Assembly (NCBI GenBank): GCA_902768995.1
Contig: CACXNN010000021.1
Coordinates: 1-24,991 of the forward strand
DNA length: 24,991 nucleotides
Direction: 5' to 3'
DNA from: an uncultured Eubacteriales bacterium
Lineage (GTDB): Bacteria; Bacillota; Clostridia; Christensenellales; CAG-138
In this document: positions 6,653-15,669 of the stretch, one piece after another
Numbering within the stretch: the first letter of the stretch is position 1
How the letters are laid out: each line of letters begins with the position of its first letter
The notes under the pieces: model-generated
Seen by the model: the letters and a program-made list of their open reading frames with translations, nothing else
Told to the model about the DNA's origin: nothing
The model's database searches: none
Translations under genes and position numbers: made by a program

Positions 6653-8590
6653 ATGAATCTGACTGTGAAAGAAGAATACCTGGCCGCTCTGAAGGAGGGC
6701 CAGAAGGAACAGGCGAAGCTGACGGCCCTGGGGAAAGACCCGGAGCCGGCGGTGCTGGAGGAGCTGTTGCCGGAGATGACGAAGCTCCCCGTCCAGGAGC
6801 TCAAGAGCCAGGAGATCCCCATGGACCGGATCGTGGGCACCGTGACCCGGGGCCGGATCTCGGCCCTGACGGCGGGGTTCATGCCCCTGCTCCCGGAGGA
6901 GAGCGAGTTCGCCCTGAAGTGGATGGCCCTGTGCGAAGCGCACCTCTCCGACACGGGCATCCGGGACCCGATCCTCTGCTACGAGTACCTGGGCAGCTTC
7001 TACGTCCAGGAGGGCAACAAGCGGGTCAGCGTCCTCAAGCGCTTCGGGAACACCCGGATCTTGAGCGACATCCGCCGCATCCTGCCCGAAAAGAGTGACG
7101 ACCCCCGCGTCCGGGCCTACTACGAGTTCGTGGACTTCCATCGGGCCACGGGCTCCTACGACATCCAGTTCCAGAAGCCCGGCGAGTATACGAAGCTTTT
7201 CACCGCCCTCAACAAGAAGCCCGGCGAAATATGGACCGAGGAGGAGCGCCGCCGGTTCTCCGCCCGCTGCGCCAACTTCAAGGAGGCCTTCGAGGCCCTG
7301 GGGGGCCGGGCCAAGGAGCTCCGGTGCGAGGACGCCCTGCTGCTGTGGCTACGGGTCTACCCCTACGACGAGCTGGGGGCCATGCCCGCCAAAGCGTTGA
7401 AGGAATCCCTGTCGGGCCTCTGGGAGGACGTGCAGGTCACGGCGGACCCGGAGCCCGTCCAGGTCCACACTGCCCCGGAGGCGGCCCAGCCGAGCCTGAT
7501 CACCAAGCTCATCTCCCCCGCCCCCAAGCGATTGAACGTGGGGATGATCTACCAGCAGGACGAGGAGATCAGCACCTGGACCCGAGGCCACGCCCAGGGG
7601 GCAGCCCACCTGCAGGCGGCCTTCCCCGACCAGGTGAAGGTCCGGGAGTACCGCCACGCCGACACGCCCGAGGAGACGCTGACCCTTCTCGACCAGGCGG
7701 CGGCGGAGGGGGCGGACCTCATATTCACCACCACGCCCCTGCTGTTGGGCGCCACGCTGAAGGCGGCGGTGAAGTACCCCAAGGTGCGGTTTTTGAACTG
7801 CTCCGCCGGGACCAGCCTCTCCAGCGTCCGCAGCTACTACTGCCGCATCTACGAGGGCAAGTTCATCACCGGCATGATCGCCGGGGCCATGGCCAAGAAC
7901 GATCTCATCGGCTACGTGGCCTCCTACCCCATATTGGGGGTCCCCGCCTCCATCAACGCCTTCACCCTGGGCGCCCGCATGACCAACCCCCGGGCCCGGG
8001 TGCTCCTCGAATGGAGCTGTCTCGAGGGGAGCGCGGTGGAGAAGCTCATCGCCCGGGGCGCCCGGGTGATCTCCAACCGGGACGTGCCCCTGCCCGACGC
8101 CCACTACATGGGTCTCGGGGAATACGGCACCTACCTTATCGACGAGGCGGGCCGGCTCTCGCCGCTGGCCTCCCCCTGCTGGATGTGGGGGAAGCTCTAC
8201 GAAAACCTGGTCCGGACGGTCCTCTCCGGCAGCTACGATCAGAAGAAGGCCCCTGAGGCCATCAACTACTGGTGGGGCATGGACAGCGGCGTCATCGACG
8301 TACAGATGACGGAGCTGGTGCCCGAGGGCATCCGCACCCTGGCCGCCGCCATGATGGACCGGATCAAGACCGGGGCCCTGCTGCCCTTCCAGCGGGAACT
8401 GGTGAGCCAGGACGGCGAAATAAAGAACGACGGCAGCCGGGACCTTTCCTCCCGGGAGCTGCTGACCATGGACTACCTGTTGGAGGGCGTGGAGGGGGCC
8501 ATCCCCGCCTATGGGGAGCTGCTGCCCATGTCCCGGGCCCTGGTGCGGGAGCTGGGCCTCCACACCGAGGACCTGCCCGCGGAGGCATAG
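6653..8590 (+). CDS. Cytoplasmic ParB-like domain fused to a BMP (PnrA-like) ligand-binding domain
   Basis: A 645-aa protein. ATG 6653 was chosen because AAAAAAAGG lies 9 nt upstream; a TTG at 6632 in the same frame lacks a site. Residues ~52-130 look ParB/sulfiredoxin-like: IPMDRIVGTVTRGRIS, then FYVQEGNKRVSVLKRFG, matching the E-G-x-K/H-R core. Residues ~135-280 are charged, helical and unassigned. Residues ~294-580 resemble basic membrane protein / PnrA nucleoside-binding proteins (RLNVGMIYQ, GADLIFTTTPLLL, RSYYCRIYEGKFITGMIAGAMAK, IGYVASYP, NAFTLGARMTNP, YWWGMDSGVIDV). There is no signal peptide or lipobox, so the ligand is sensed inside the cell, perhaps a nucleoside or purine (inference). 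The next gene's Shine-Dalgarno overlaps its 3' end. Confidence 0.8.
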   Translation: MNLTVKEEYLAALKEGQKEQAKLTALGKDPEPAVLEELLPEMTKLPVQELKSQEIPMDRIVGTVTRGRISALTAGFMPLLPEESEFALKWMALCEAHLSDTGIRDPILCYEYLGSFYVQEGNKRVSVLKRFGNTRILSDIRRILPEKSDDPRVRAYYEFVDFHRATGSYDIQFQKPGEYTKLFTALNKKPGEIWTEEERRRFSARCANFKEAFEALGGRAKELRCEDALLLWLRVYPYDELGAMPAKALKESLSGLWEDVQVTADPEPVQVHTAPEAAQPSLITKLISPAPKRLNVGMIYQQDEEISTWTRGHAQGAAHLQAAFPDQVKVREYRHADTPEETLTLLDQAAAEGADLIFTTTPLLLGATLKAAVKYPKVRFLNCSAGTSLSSVRSYYCRIYEGKFITGMIAGAMAKNDLIGYVASYPILGVPASINAFTLGARMTNPRARVLLEWSCLEGSAVEKLIARGARVISNRDVPLPDAHYMGLGEYGTYLIDEAGRLSPLASPCWMWGKLYENLVRTVLSGSYDQKKAPEAINYWWGMDSGVIDVQMTELVPEGIRTLAAAMMDRIKTGALLPFQRELVSQDGEIKNDGSRDLSSRELLTMDYLLEGVEGAIPAYGELLPMSRALVRELGLHTEDLPAEA

Positions 8591-8592
8591 CC

Positions 8593-9270
8593 ATGCGCAT
8601 CTTAGCCGTTTCCGACGAGGAGTGCCCGGCCCTGTGGGACCACTACCGGCCAGGGCGGCTGGACGGGTACGATCTCATCCTGTCCGCCGGGGATCTGAAG
8701 GCGGACTACCTTTCCTTTTTGGTCACCATGGCCCATGCCCCCCTCCTCTACGTCCACGGGAACCACGACGAGGGATATTCCCGCCGCCCGCCGGAGGGCT
8801 GCGACTGCATCGACGATCAGCTGGTCATCTACCGAGGCCTGCGCATTTTGGGCCTGGGCGGCTGCCTTCAGTATCGGCCCGACGCCCCCCAGCAGTTCAC
8901 GGAGCGGCAGATGGTCAAACGGATCGCCCGTCTCCGCTTCGCCCTGTGGAAAAGCGGCGGCGTGGACGTGGTGGTGACCCACGCCCCGCCCCTGGGCCTC
9001 GGCGACGAGGAGGATCTGCCCCACCGGGGCTTCGCCTGCTTCCGTAAGCTTTTGGACCGGTACGAGCCCGCCCTCTGGGTCCACGGCCACGTGCACATGC
9101 GGGGCTGGCCCCTGCCGGAGCGGGAGCTCCTTGAGGGGGGCACCCGGATCGTCAACGCCTCGGAGCGCTGCGAGCTGGAGCTCCCGGACCGGCCCTTCGC
9201 CCCGGAGGACCGCAACGCCCTCCGGTACGTCACCCGCCACAGGGAGCCGGAGGACCGCCTGTGCCTGTAA
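8593..9270 (+). CDS. Calcineurin-like metallophosphoesterase, clostridial YfcE-like type
   Basis: A 225-aa cytoplasmic phosphoesterase. The ATG at 8593 is 2 nt past the upstream stop, and its GGAGG lies inside the end of that gene, so the two are translationally coupled. Metal-site motifs appear in order: SD (D8), AGDLK (D34), HGNHDE (N57-H58), VTHAPP (H130), WVHGHVHM (H164-H168). The usual D-x-H of motif I reads D-E-E, so the histidine ligand is replaced by Glu; this appears typical of the subgroup. The substrate is unknown; a phosphodiester or nucleotide would fit the purine-binding-like partner, but this is inference. A strong terminator follows. Confidence 0.88.
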   Translation: MRILAVSDEECPALWDHYRPGRLDGYDLILSAGDLKADYLSFLVTMAHAPLLYVHGNHDEGYSRRPPEGCDCIDDQLVIYRGLRILGLGGCLQYRPDAPQQFTERQMVKRIARLRFALWKSGGVDVVVTHAPPLGLGDEEDLPHRGFACFRKLLDRYEPALWVHGHVHMRGWPLPERELLEGGTRIVNASERCELELPDRPFAPEDRNALRYVTRHREPEDRLCL

Positions 9271-9294
9271 AGAAGCCATTCGGCTTCTTTTTTT
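9270..9294 (+). terminator. Intrinsic terminator of the phosphoesterase operon
   Basis: AAGAAGCC (9270-9277), a 4-nt loop and GGCTTCTT (9282-9289) run straight into a T7 tract. It begins at the last base of the stop codon. Confidence 0.88.
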
Positions 9295-9306
9295 GCAGAA
9301 TGCCTC

Positions 9307-9335
9307 TTGCGCTGGTTTTCAATGCAGGGTATACT
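9307..9335 (+). promoter_or_regulatory. Promoter of the 740-aa secreted protein
   Basis: TTGCGC (9307-9312), a 17-bp spacer and TATACT (9330-9335). GTATAC occurs twice around it (9329-9334 and 9341-9346), forming a small symmetric element over the start point. Confidence 0.5.
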
Positions 9336-9398
9336 GTATGTGTATACAATTCTGCTTTCCGCTGACGTACCGAAACACGCAAAGGGGGTTATCGACTT

Positions 9399-11621
9399 AT
9401 GAAAATCGGTTCTTTCCGCGTCAAACGATGGATCAGTCTGGGGCTGCTGCTGGTGATGGTGCTGTCCTTCGCCGCGCCCACGTTCGCCCTGCCGACTCTC
9501 TGGACCAAGAGCATCTCGATCACCAAGAACCCCACTCAGATGATCTACGAGATCGGAGAATCCTTCGATCCCTCCGGCATGAAGGTCGTCGGCCACATTT
9601 ACAACAGCGGCGGAAAGCATGTGACGGACTTGAACGTCAACCTGTCCGACCTGACCATCTCCCCCACCAAATTCACCAAAGCGGGCAAGCAGAAGGTGAC
9701 GGTGAAGGTCCAGGCCATCGGCAAAAGCGATTCCATGGAGTGGTTCTCCGATTCCCTCTATGTGACGGTCAACGAGTCCGGCGATTCGCCCACCGAGTAC
9801 TACACGGACATCTTCGTGGCGTCCCAGCCCAGCAAGACCATCTATAAGATCGGCGAGTCCTTCAAGACCTCGGGCCTGTCCATCTCCGGCCACGTGTACC
9901 GGGAGGAGGACGGCAAGAAGCACACGGTCACCAAGCTGAGCCAGAAGGACATGAAGATCTCCCCCTCCAAGTTCACCAAGTCCGGCAAGCAGAAGGTGAA
10001 GCTGAGCTTGAAGCTCCTCTCCAAGAGCGGCGAGGACAAATGGTTCTCCACCTCGGTGGAGGTCCTGGTGGAGAAGGGCGACGTGAAGATCACCAAGCAC
10101 CCCTACGGCGAGACCGTCCAGGAGGGCGGCTCCTGCGGCTTCGTCTCCCGGGCGGACAACGACGACAGCCGCCACTGGTACTTCACCAAGAACGGCACCG
10201 TGGTGGACGCCAAGGACGCCTCGGCCTACTTCCCCGGCCTCACGGTCTCCGGCGTCACCGGTGAGCACATCAAGCTCCACCACATCCCCGCCTCCATGAA
10301 CGGCTGGTCCGCCTACTGCGTGTTCTACGGCAACGGCGGCTCCGTCACCAGCAACAAGGCCGGCATCGTGGTCCTTTCCAGCGGCTCCTCCACGGTCTAC
10401 GAAACCGAAGCGCCGGTGGAGATCACCCCCAAGGCCATCACCACCACGCCCCAGCCCACCGAGGAACCGGAGGTCACCGAGGAGCCGGAGGTCACCGAGG
10501 AGCCGGAGATCACCGAGGAACCGGAGATCACTCAGGCGCCCGCCGCGCCGGATACCCCCCGCGTGACGGCCACGCCCAAGCCCACCAAGACCCCCAAGCC
10601 CACCCCCGAGCCGGACTACGCCGAGGGCATCCACTGCACCATCAACGGCGAGAGCCGGGTCCCCATCGTGGGCAGCACCCTGCTGGAGTGCGAGGCGGAG
10701 AACATCGATGGCTTCGTCTTCGATCACTGGGAGATCAACGGGGAGCCGGACTATGAATCCGGCGCGTCCGCCGCCTTCATCGCCTCGGAGGCCTGCGTCA
10801 TCCAGGCCTACTACCACGAGCGCAAGGTGCTCCGGACCGTCAACTGCTTCTTCCAGCTGCTGACCAAGAACAACAACGCCTCCGGCACCAAGTACACGGA
10901 GTTCGACTTCGAGGAAGCCTACTACAGCCCCGTCACCAAGAACTACTGCCCCGCCGGCTCCCTCTCCTGCTACGTGACCGCCGTGATCCCCAAGAAGGCC
11001 CAGATCGACTACTGGCTCATCAACGGCGTCAAGTACCAGTTCCCGGACACCACCGTCAACAAGTTCCGGATCGTGGGGCTGAACGAGGCCACCACCATTG
11101 AGCCGGTGTTCAAGGGCATCTCCCCCACCAACCAGCACGCCCGGCCCTTCGCCGCCCGAGAGCTGGAGAAGCAGATCCCCATGGTCATGCACTGCATCAA
11201 CTGCTGGGGCCAGTTCATGAACGCCTCCGGCAGCCCCGCCGGGCAGGACTATCTGGAGTTCGACTTTGAGAACCCCTACACCAACCCGGTGACCCGCAAG
11301 AAGCTGCCCGGCGGCAAGCTGGACATCTTCATCTCCTCCAAGCTCCCCAAGGGCTGCGTCGTGGACGCCTGGCTCATCAACGACGTGAAATACCAGTTCG
11401 CCGGCAACGCCGTGCTGAAGTTCCGGGTCACCGGCCTGGACGAGGGCACCACCTACGAGATCCGCTTCCGTGGCGTCTCCTCCCCCACCGAAGCTCCCGG
11501 CACCGTCGCCGCTCCCACGCCCACCGTACCCGGGTTCCGGAACCCTGGCATCCCGATCGTCTCCCGGGCGCCGCGCATCGTCACCCCCACCCCCAGGCCA
11601 AAGCGCATCGTCATCAACTGA
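9399..11621 (+). CDS. Secreted Ig-like repeat protein with TEEPEV linker and duplicated C-terminal domain
   Basis: A 740-aa exported protein. The ATG follows AAAGGGGG at 10 nt, a weak site. Residues 1-30 are a Sec signal peptide (RWISLGLLLVMVLSFAAPTFA). Residues ~36-125 and ~135-225 are two Big_3-like bacterial Ig domains (Y.IGESF..SG, ISP.KFTK.GKQKV). Residues ~227-328 form a further Ig-like domain. Residues 353-405 are a Glu/Pro/Thr linker with four TEEPE units. Residues ~407-472 resemble an InlB B-repeat (FDHWEING). Residues ~477-573 and ~595-692 are copies of one unassigned domain (EFDFE..Y..PVT, WLIN.VKYQF, KFR..GL...T). The tail is Pro-rich and basic. No sortase motif or membrane anchor is visible. 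Role is unknown; envelope binding or adhesion would fit. Confidence 0.9.
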   Translation: MKIGSFRVKRWISLGLLLVMVLSFAAPTFALPTLWTKSISITKNPTQMIYEIGESFDPSGMKVVGHIYNSGGKHVTDLNVNLSDLTISPTKFTKAGKQKVTVKVQAIGKSDSMEWFSDSLYVTVNESGDSPTEYYTDIFVASQPSKTIYKIGESFKTSGLSISGHVYREEDGKKHTVTKLSQKDMKISPSKFTKSGKQKVKLSLKLLSKSGEDKWFSTSVEVLVEKGDVKITKHPYGETVQEGGSCGFVSRADNDDSRHWYFTKNGTVVDAKDASAYFPGLTVSGVTGEHIKLHHIPASMNGWSAYCVFYGNGGSVTSNKAGIVVLSSGSSTVYETEAPVEITPKAITTTPQPTEEPEVTEEPEVTEEPEITEEPEITQAPAAPDTPRVTATPKPTKTPKPTPEPDYAEGIHCTINGESRVPIVGSTLLECEAENIDGFVFDHWEINGEPDYESGASAAFIASEACVIQAYYHERKVLRTVNCFFQLLTKNNNASGTKYTEFDFEEAYYSPVTKNYCPAGSLSCYVTAVIPKKAQIDYWLINGVKYQFPDTTVNKFRIVGLNEATTIEPVFKGISPTNQHARPFAARELEKQIPMVMHCINCWGQFMNASGSPAGQDYLEFDFENPYTNPVTRKKLPGGKLDIFISSKLPKGCVVDAWLINDVKYQFAGNAVLKFRVTGLDEGTTYEIRFRGVSSPTEAPGTVAAPTPTVPGFRNPGIPIVSRAPRIVTPTPRPKRIVIN
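10458..10529 (+). repeat. Four tandem 18-bp units encoding TEEPE(V/I)
   Basis: Four copies of an 18-bp unit, differing only at synonymous or V/I positions, lie in the linker of the 740-aa secreted protein. Copy number is a likely site of length variation between strains. Confidence 0.85.
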
Positions 11622-11645
11622 CGAGGACCGTCCCCCATCACACAA

Positions 11646-11685
11646 AAGCGGCAGACCGAAAACGGTCTGCCGCTTCTATATTTTT
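11646..11685 (+). terminator. Strong intrinsic terminator between convergent genes
   Basis: A 13-bp perfect stem, AAGCGGCAGACCG (11646-11658) with 11663-11675, has an AAAA loop and is followed by CTATATTTTT. It ends the secreted-protein gene. A short A-run before it may let it act weakly for the convergent RND transcript as well. Confidence 0.88.
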
Positions 11686-11746
11686 CCGATGGCGCCAGGG
11701 GACGGCCGGTCCCCCGGTTCCCCTGGGGTTTATCTGCCCCCCGCCA

Positions 11747-13741
11747 CTACATCCCTTCCTCTCCCGCCAGGGCCGGACCCTGGGGCGCGGCGGGCGCTTC
11801 CGGCGCGGGGGCGGGCTCAGGCTTCCTGTCCCGGCGCAGGATGTCGTAGAGCACGGGGACGATGAAGACGGTCATCAGCGTGGCGTAGGTGAGGCCGCCG
11901 ATGCACACGATGGCCACGGGCTGGATGATCTCCGCCCCGGTGCCCATGCCCACGCCCAGGGGCAGCAGGCCCAGGATGGTGGTGAGGGCGGTCATGAGCA
12001 CGGGCCGGATGCGCATGGTGGCCGCCTTCACGATGGCCTCCCGCTTATCTAAGCCCTCCTCCTCCCGGAGCCGGTTGGCGCAGTCCACCAGCACGATGCC
12101 GTTGTTGACCACCACGCCCACCAGCATGATCATGCCCACCATGGACACGATGCTCATATGGAACCCCGCCGCCAGCAGGCCCAGGAACCCGCCGGCGAAG
12201 CTGAGGGGCACCGTCAAAATCACGATGAAGGGCGAGAGCAGGGACTGGAACTGGGCCACCATGATGAGGTAGATGATGAGCACGCCCAGCAGCATCAGGA
12301 ACACCAGGTCCTTCATGGCGTCCATGATGGTCTCGTTCTCCCCGGCGTACTCCACCTGGCAGCCCTCGGGCAGCGCCACGTCCGCCAGGGCCTTTCGAGC
12401 CTCGGTGGACACCAGTGTCACGTTGTACCCGTCCGCCACGGTGGCGGAGACGGAGATGTAGCGCCGCTGCTCCAGCCGGTGGATGGAGGAAAGGGTCTCG
12501 GTCTCGGAGATGGTGATGATGTCCTTCAGGGGCACCTCCTCGGTGGTGCCGTCCCGCAGCGTGGCGGTGACGGTCATCTTCTCCAGCTTCCGCCGGTCCG
12601 TCTCCCCGTCCTCCGAATGGATGGTGGCGGAGAGAGAGGTGGTGCTGGTGGTGACCTGGGAGGTGCTGACGGAGCTGGTCAGCTCCTGGACGATGGCGAG
12701 GTACACCTGGGCGGTGGTCAGATTGTGCTCGATGGCCTTCTCCTTGTCCACCGTGATGTGCAGGGCCGGGGAGGTGTCCTCCGCCCCGCCGGTGATCTCC
12801 CGGAGGCCCTCCACCGTCTTGAGCCGCTCCGCCACGGCCTGGGCCGCCATGCGCAGGTCGTTGAGATCGTTGGAATAGATGTTCATGGTGAAGCCGCCGC
12901 TTTGGAGCATGGAGCCCATGCTCATGGTGGATACGGTGGCCACCTCGAAGTCCACCTCCCCCTTGAAGGGGGCCAGGACCTCTCGGATGTCCTTCGTTGC
13001 CTCGATGCTGCTGTAGCCGCTGTTCTCGTCCACCAGGGCGTAGACGGTGATCTGATCCCCGCCGCCCCCGGAGGACAGGCCCACCAAGCTCTCCATGCCG
13101 CCGTTGATCATGCCGCCGATGTCGGTGAGATGGGGCACCGATTCCATGGCGGCCATCATCTCGTCCGCCACCCGGCACCGGTCCTCGAAGGTGTACTCCT
13201 CCGGCACGGACACGGTGATGGAGATCTGGGTGCCGCCGCTTTCGGGGAAGTATTCATAGCCCTGCCGCAGGGAGCACCAGGCCGAGCCCCCCAGCAGCCC
13301 TAAGGCCAGCAGCAGGGCCAGGGCCCGATGGCGCAACGTGAAGCGGACCGTCCGTTCGAAGCCCCCCATGAGCTTCCTGGCCAGGTTGCTCATGGGCTTC
13401 ACCTTCCGCCGCAGCAGGCCCTGGGCCATGGCGGGGATCACGGTGAGGGCCACGATCAGGCTGGCCATGAGGGAATAGGCGATGGTCAGGATCATGTCCA
13501 TGAAGATCTGCCTGGTCATGCCGTGGACGAAGATGATGGGCACGAACACGCAGATGGTGGTCAACGTGGAGGCGGTGATGGCCCCCATGACCTCCCGGGC
13601 CCCCTGGATGGCGGCCTCCTTGGGCGCCATGCCCTCGGACCGCAGGCGGTAGATGTTCTCGATGACCACGATGGAGTTGTCCACCAGCATGCCGATCCCG
13701 ATGGCGAGACCCGCCATGGAGATCACGTTCATGGTGACCCC
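11747..13741 (-). CDS. RND efflux transporter, C-terminal part (TM4 onward), separated from its N-terminal part by a frame break
   Basis: The segment starts in the middle of the RND fold: GVTMNVISMAGLAIGIGMLVDNSIVVIENIYRLR is TM4 with the conserved Asp of the proton relay (D-N instead of the AcrB D-D). It continues through TM5-TM6, FERTVRFTLRHRALALLLALGLLG (TM7), the second porter domain, and TM8-TM12 (NNGIVLVDCANRLREEEGL, RIRPVLMTALTTILGLLPLGVG). No Shine-Dalgarno precedes the internal ATG at 13732, so independent translation is unlikely. Together with 13743-15551 it would be one HAE-1/HAE-2-like exporter. The tail after TM12 is rich in Pro and Ala. Confidence 0.85.
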   Translation of the reverse strand, partial: GVTMNVISMAGLAIGIGMLVDNSIVVIENIYRLRSEGMAPKEAAIQGAREVMGAITASTLTTICVFVPIIFVHGMTRQIFMDMILTIAYSLMASLIVALTVIPAMAQGLLRRKVKPMSNLARKLMGGFERTVRFTLRHRALALLLALGLLGGSAWCSLRQGYEYFPESGGTQISITVSVPEEYTFEDRCRVADEMMAAMESVPHLTDIGGMINGGMESLVGLSSGGGGDQITVYALVDENSGYSSIEATKDIREVLAPFKGEVDFEVATVSTMSMGSMLQSGGFTMNIYSNDLNDLRMAAQAVAERLKTVEGLREITGGAEDTSPALHITVDKEKAIEHNLTTAQVYLAIVQELTSSVSTSQVTTSTTSLSATIHSEDGETDRRKLEKMTVTATLRDGTTEEVPLKDIITISETETLSSIHRLEQRRYISVSATVADGYNVTLVSTEARKALADVALPEGCQVEYAGENETIMDAMKDLVFLMLLGVLIIYLIMVAQFQSLLSPFIVILTVPLSFAGGFLGLLAAGFHMSIVSMVGMIMLVGVVVNNGIVLVDCANRLREEEGLDKREAIVKAATMRIRPVLMTALTTILGLLPLGVGMGTGAEIIQPVAIVCIGGLTYATLMTVFIVPVLYDILRRDRKPEPAPAPEAPAAPQGPALAGEEGM

Positions 13742-13742
13742 G

Positions 13743-15551
13743 GAGGGCGGACATGGCCATATGGATGTAGTCCCCCTGGTCCATGAGGGACACGAAGCTG
13801 AGCCCCGGATACTGGTCCTCCAGCTCCCGGAATTTGGCGTCGATGGTATCCGCCACGGTGGCGGTGGCGTAGGCGCTCTGCCGGTTGAAGGTGAGCAGGA
13901 CCCCGTTCTCCCCGTTGATGCGGGCGTAGGTGGTGGCGCTGTTGTCCACGATGCGCACGTCGGCCACGTCGACCAGGCGCACCACGTCCAGGCCGTCCAG
14001 GCCCAGGGACAGGATGGCCACGTTCTCCAGGGCCTCCACGCCCTTCACCTTGTCGCCTACGTTGACGATCCAGCTCACGTCCCCGTCGGACACGAACCCG
14101 GCGGGCATCTCAAAATTTTGGGCCTGGACCAGCTGGGCCACCAGCTCCTTGGTGAGGACGCCGTGCAGGTCCGCCGCCTCCTTGGCGGCGGCCAGCTGGT
14201 CCTTGGCCTGGGCCAGGGCGTCGTCCAGCTGCTGCTGGCTGTTCTCCAGCTCCACGGCCCCGTCCTCGATCTGCTGACGGCCGTCGTCGATCTTCTTCTG
14301 GGCGTTCCAGATCTGGTTGTAGACCTCGTTGCGCTGCTTGTCCAGCTCCTGCTGGCCCCCCTCCACCTGGGCGAGGCCGGCTTTCGCCTCCGCCAGGTTC
14401 TTGTCCAGCAGGGCGATCCCGTCGTCCAGCTGCTGCATCTGGGCCATCATCTCGGAGACCTGGTCCATGGAAAGGCCGTATTGGGTCAGCTGGCTGTTGA
14501 CCACCGCCAGCCCCTGGTTCACCGCGTCCAGCTCCCGCTGCAGATCCAACAGGGCGGCCGCCTTCTCCTCGGGGGTCATGTCCTCCCGGGCTCTGGTCTC
14601 GGCGATGCTCGCCTCCAGGGTCGCCTTCCGGCCCTCCAGCAGGGTGACGGATTCCTGCAGGGCCGACAGGGCCTGGCGCTGATTCTGGACGCTGTCCCGC
14701 TGGGCCACCAGCTCCGCCCGCTTGGACTCCATCATGGCGATGGCGTCGGTCAGCTCCTGGCGGCTCTGGTTCAGCTTCTCCTCGGCGTTCTCGAAGCCCT
14801 CCCGCGCCGAATAGCTGCCGTAGTTCAGGTTCTGCTGCCCCTCCTCCAGCTCCGCCTTGGCGTTCTCCAGCTCCTGCCGTCCCTCGTCGATCTTCTGCTG
14901 GCCCTCGTCGATCTTGTCGAAGGCCTCCTGGGCCGCCTCGTCCATGGAGTCGTAGAGCCTGCGGTTCAGCTTGTCGATCTTCTCCTTGTTGAGCTCGATC
15001 TGGACCTCCTCCACCACCAAGCCCGTGGCGTTCACCGACGCCACCCCGTTGGTGCCCTCCAGGGCCGGGATCAGCTTGTCGCTGACGAAGCCGGAGAGGT
15101 CGATGGGGTCCATGTCCTTATAGTGGACCGCCGCCACCACCGTGGGGATCAGGTCCGTGGACAGCTCCAGCATGTTGGTGGTGCCCACCGCCTCCGGCCA
15201 GTCCCCCTTGAGCCGGGTCACCACCTGCTGGATGTCCAGCATGGCCCGGTCCACGTTCACCGTGTCCTCGAAGGTGAGGTACACCACGGACACGCTCTCC
15301 GAGGAGACGGAGGTCACCTGCTTGAGGTCGTCCAGGGCCGCCAGATTCTGCTCCAGGGGCTTGGTGACGGTGGTCTCCACCTCCTCCGGGGCGGCGCCCA
15401 CGTAGGGGGTCACCAGGACGATGTAGGGGAAGCTCATCTCCGGCAAGAGATCAGGGGTCATCCTGGTCACGGAGACCGTGCCCAATACCAGGACCAATAT
15501 GACCGCCACCAGCACGGTGAAGGGCTTTTTTACGCTGAACTTGGAGATCAT
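13743..15551 (-). CDS. RND efflux transporter, N-terminal part with coiled-coil insertion; frame broken after residue 603
   Basis: The ATG at 15551 begins MISKFSVKKPFTVLVAVILVLVLG (TM1), then PDLLPEMSFPYIVLVTPYVGAAPEEVE, the RND porter signature. Residues ~200-460 are a long Gln/Glu/Lys-rich coiled coil (KIDEGQQKIDEGRQELE near its start, KKIDDGRQQIEDGAVELE near its end), folding back as a hairpin inside the porter region. The porter domain resumes to MDQGDYIHMAMSAL at 603. There the frame shifts straight to GVTMNVISM of the downstream part, missing ~45-50 residues (TM2, the following loop and TM3). After the break the original frame continues as non-homologous residues to a stop at 13254. No adaptor (HlyD-like) gene is adjacent. 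Confidence 0.85.
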
Positions 15552-15579
15552 CGTCCGCTCCGTCTATATATGATGCACT

Positions 15580-15588
15580 ATTGTACCA
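15580..15588 (-). promoter_or_regulatory. Extended -10 promoter of the RND gene
   Basis: TGG followed by TACAAT (15580-15585) on the minus strand, with no convincing -35, ~30 bp upstream of the ATG. GGAGCGG serves as ribosome binding site. Confidence 0.5.
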
Positions 15589-15620
15589 GAAACCACGCCC
15601 CACATTGTGAAAGGGATGTG

Positions 15621-15660
15621 AAAAAAAGAGGGCCCGCCGGTCCTCGGACCGGACGCGCCC
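15621..15660 (-). terminator. Intrinsic terminator of the hyp operon
   Basis: On the minus strand CCGGTC/GACCGG with a CGAG tetraloop is extended by GGGC/GCCC across an internal loop, and TCT6-7 follows (A7 at 15621-15627). It lies ~10 bp after the stop of the last operon gene. Confidence 0.8.
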
Positions 15661-15669
15661 CCCAGGGGT

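Noticed and set aside
10458..10529. CRISPR-like array
   Set aside because: The 18-bp units are contiguous with no spacers and encode TEEPEV in frame. It is a coding minisatellite.
8868..11645. 925-codon minus-strand frame opposite the 740-aa secreted protein and part of the phosphoesterase
   Set aside because: It crosses a terminator and a promoter on the other strand and shows no domain. It is a shadow frame.
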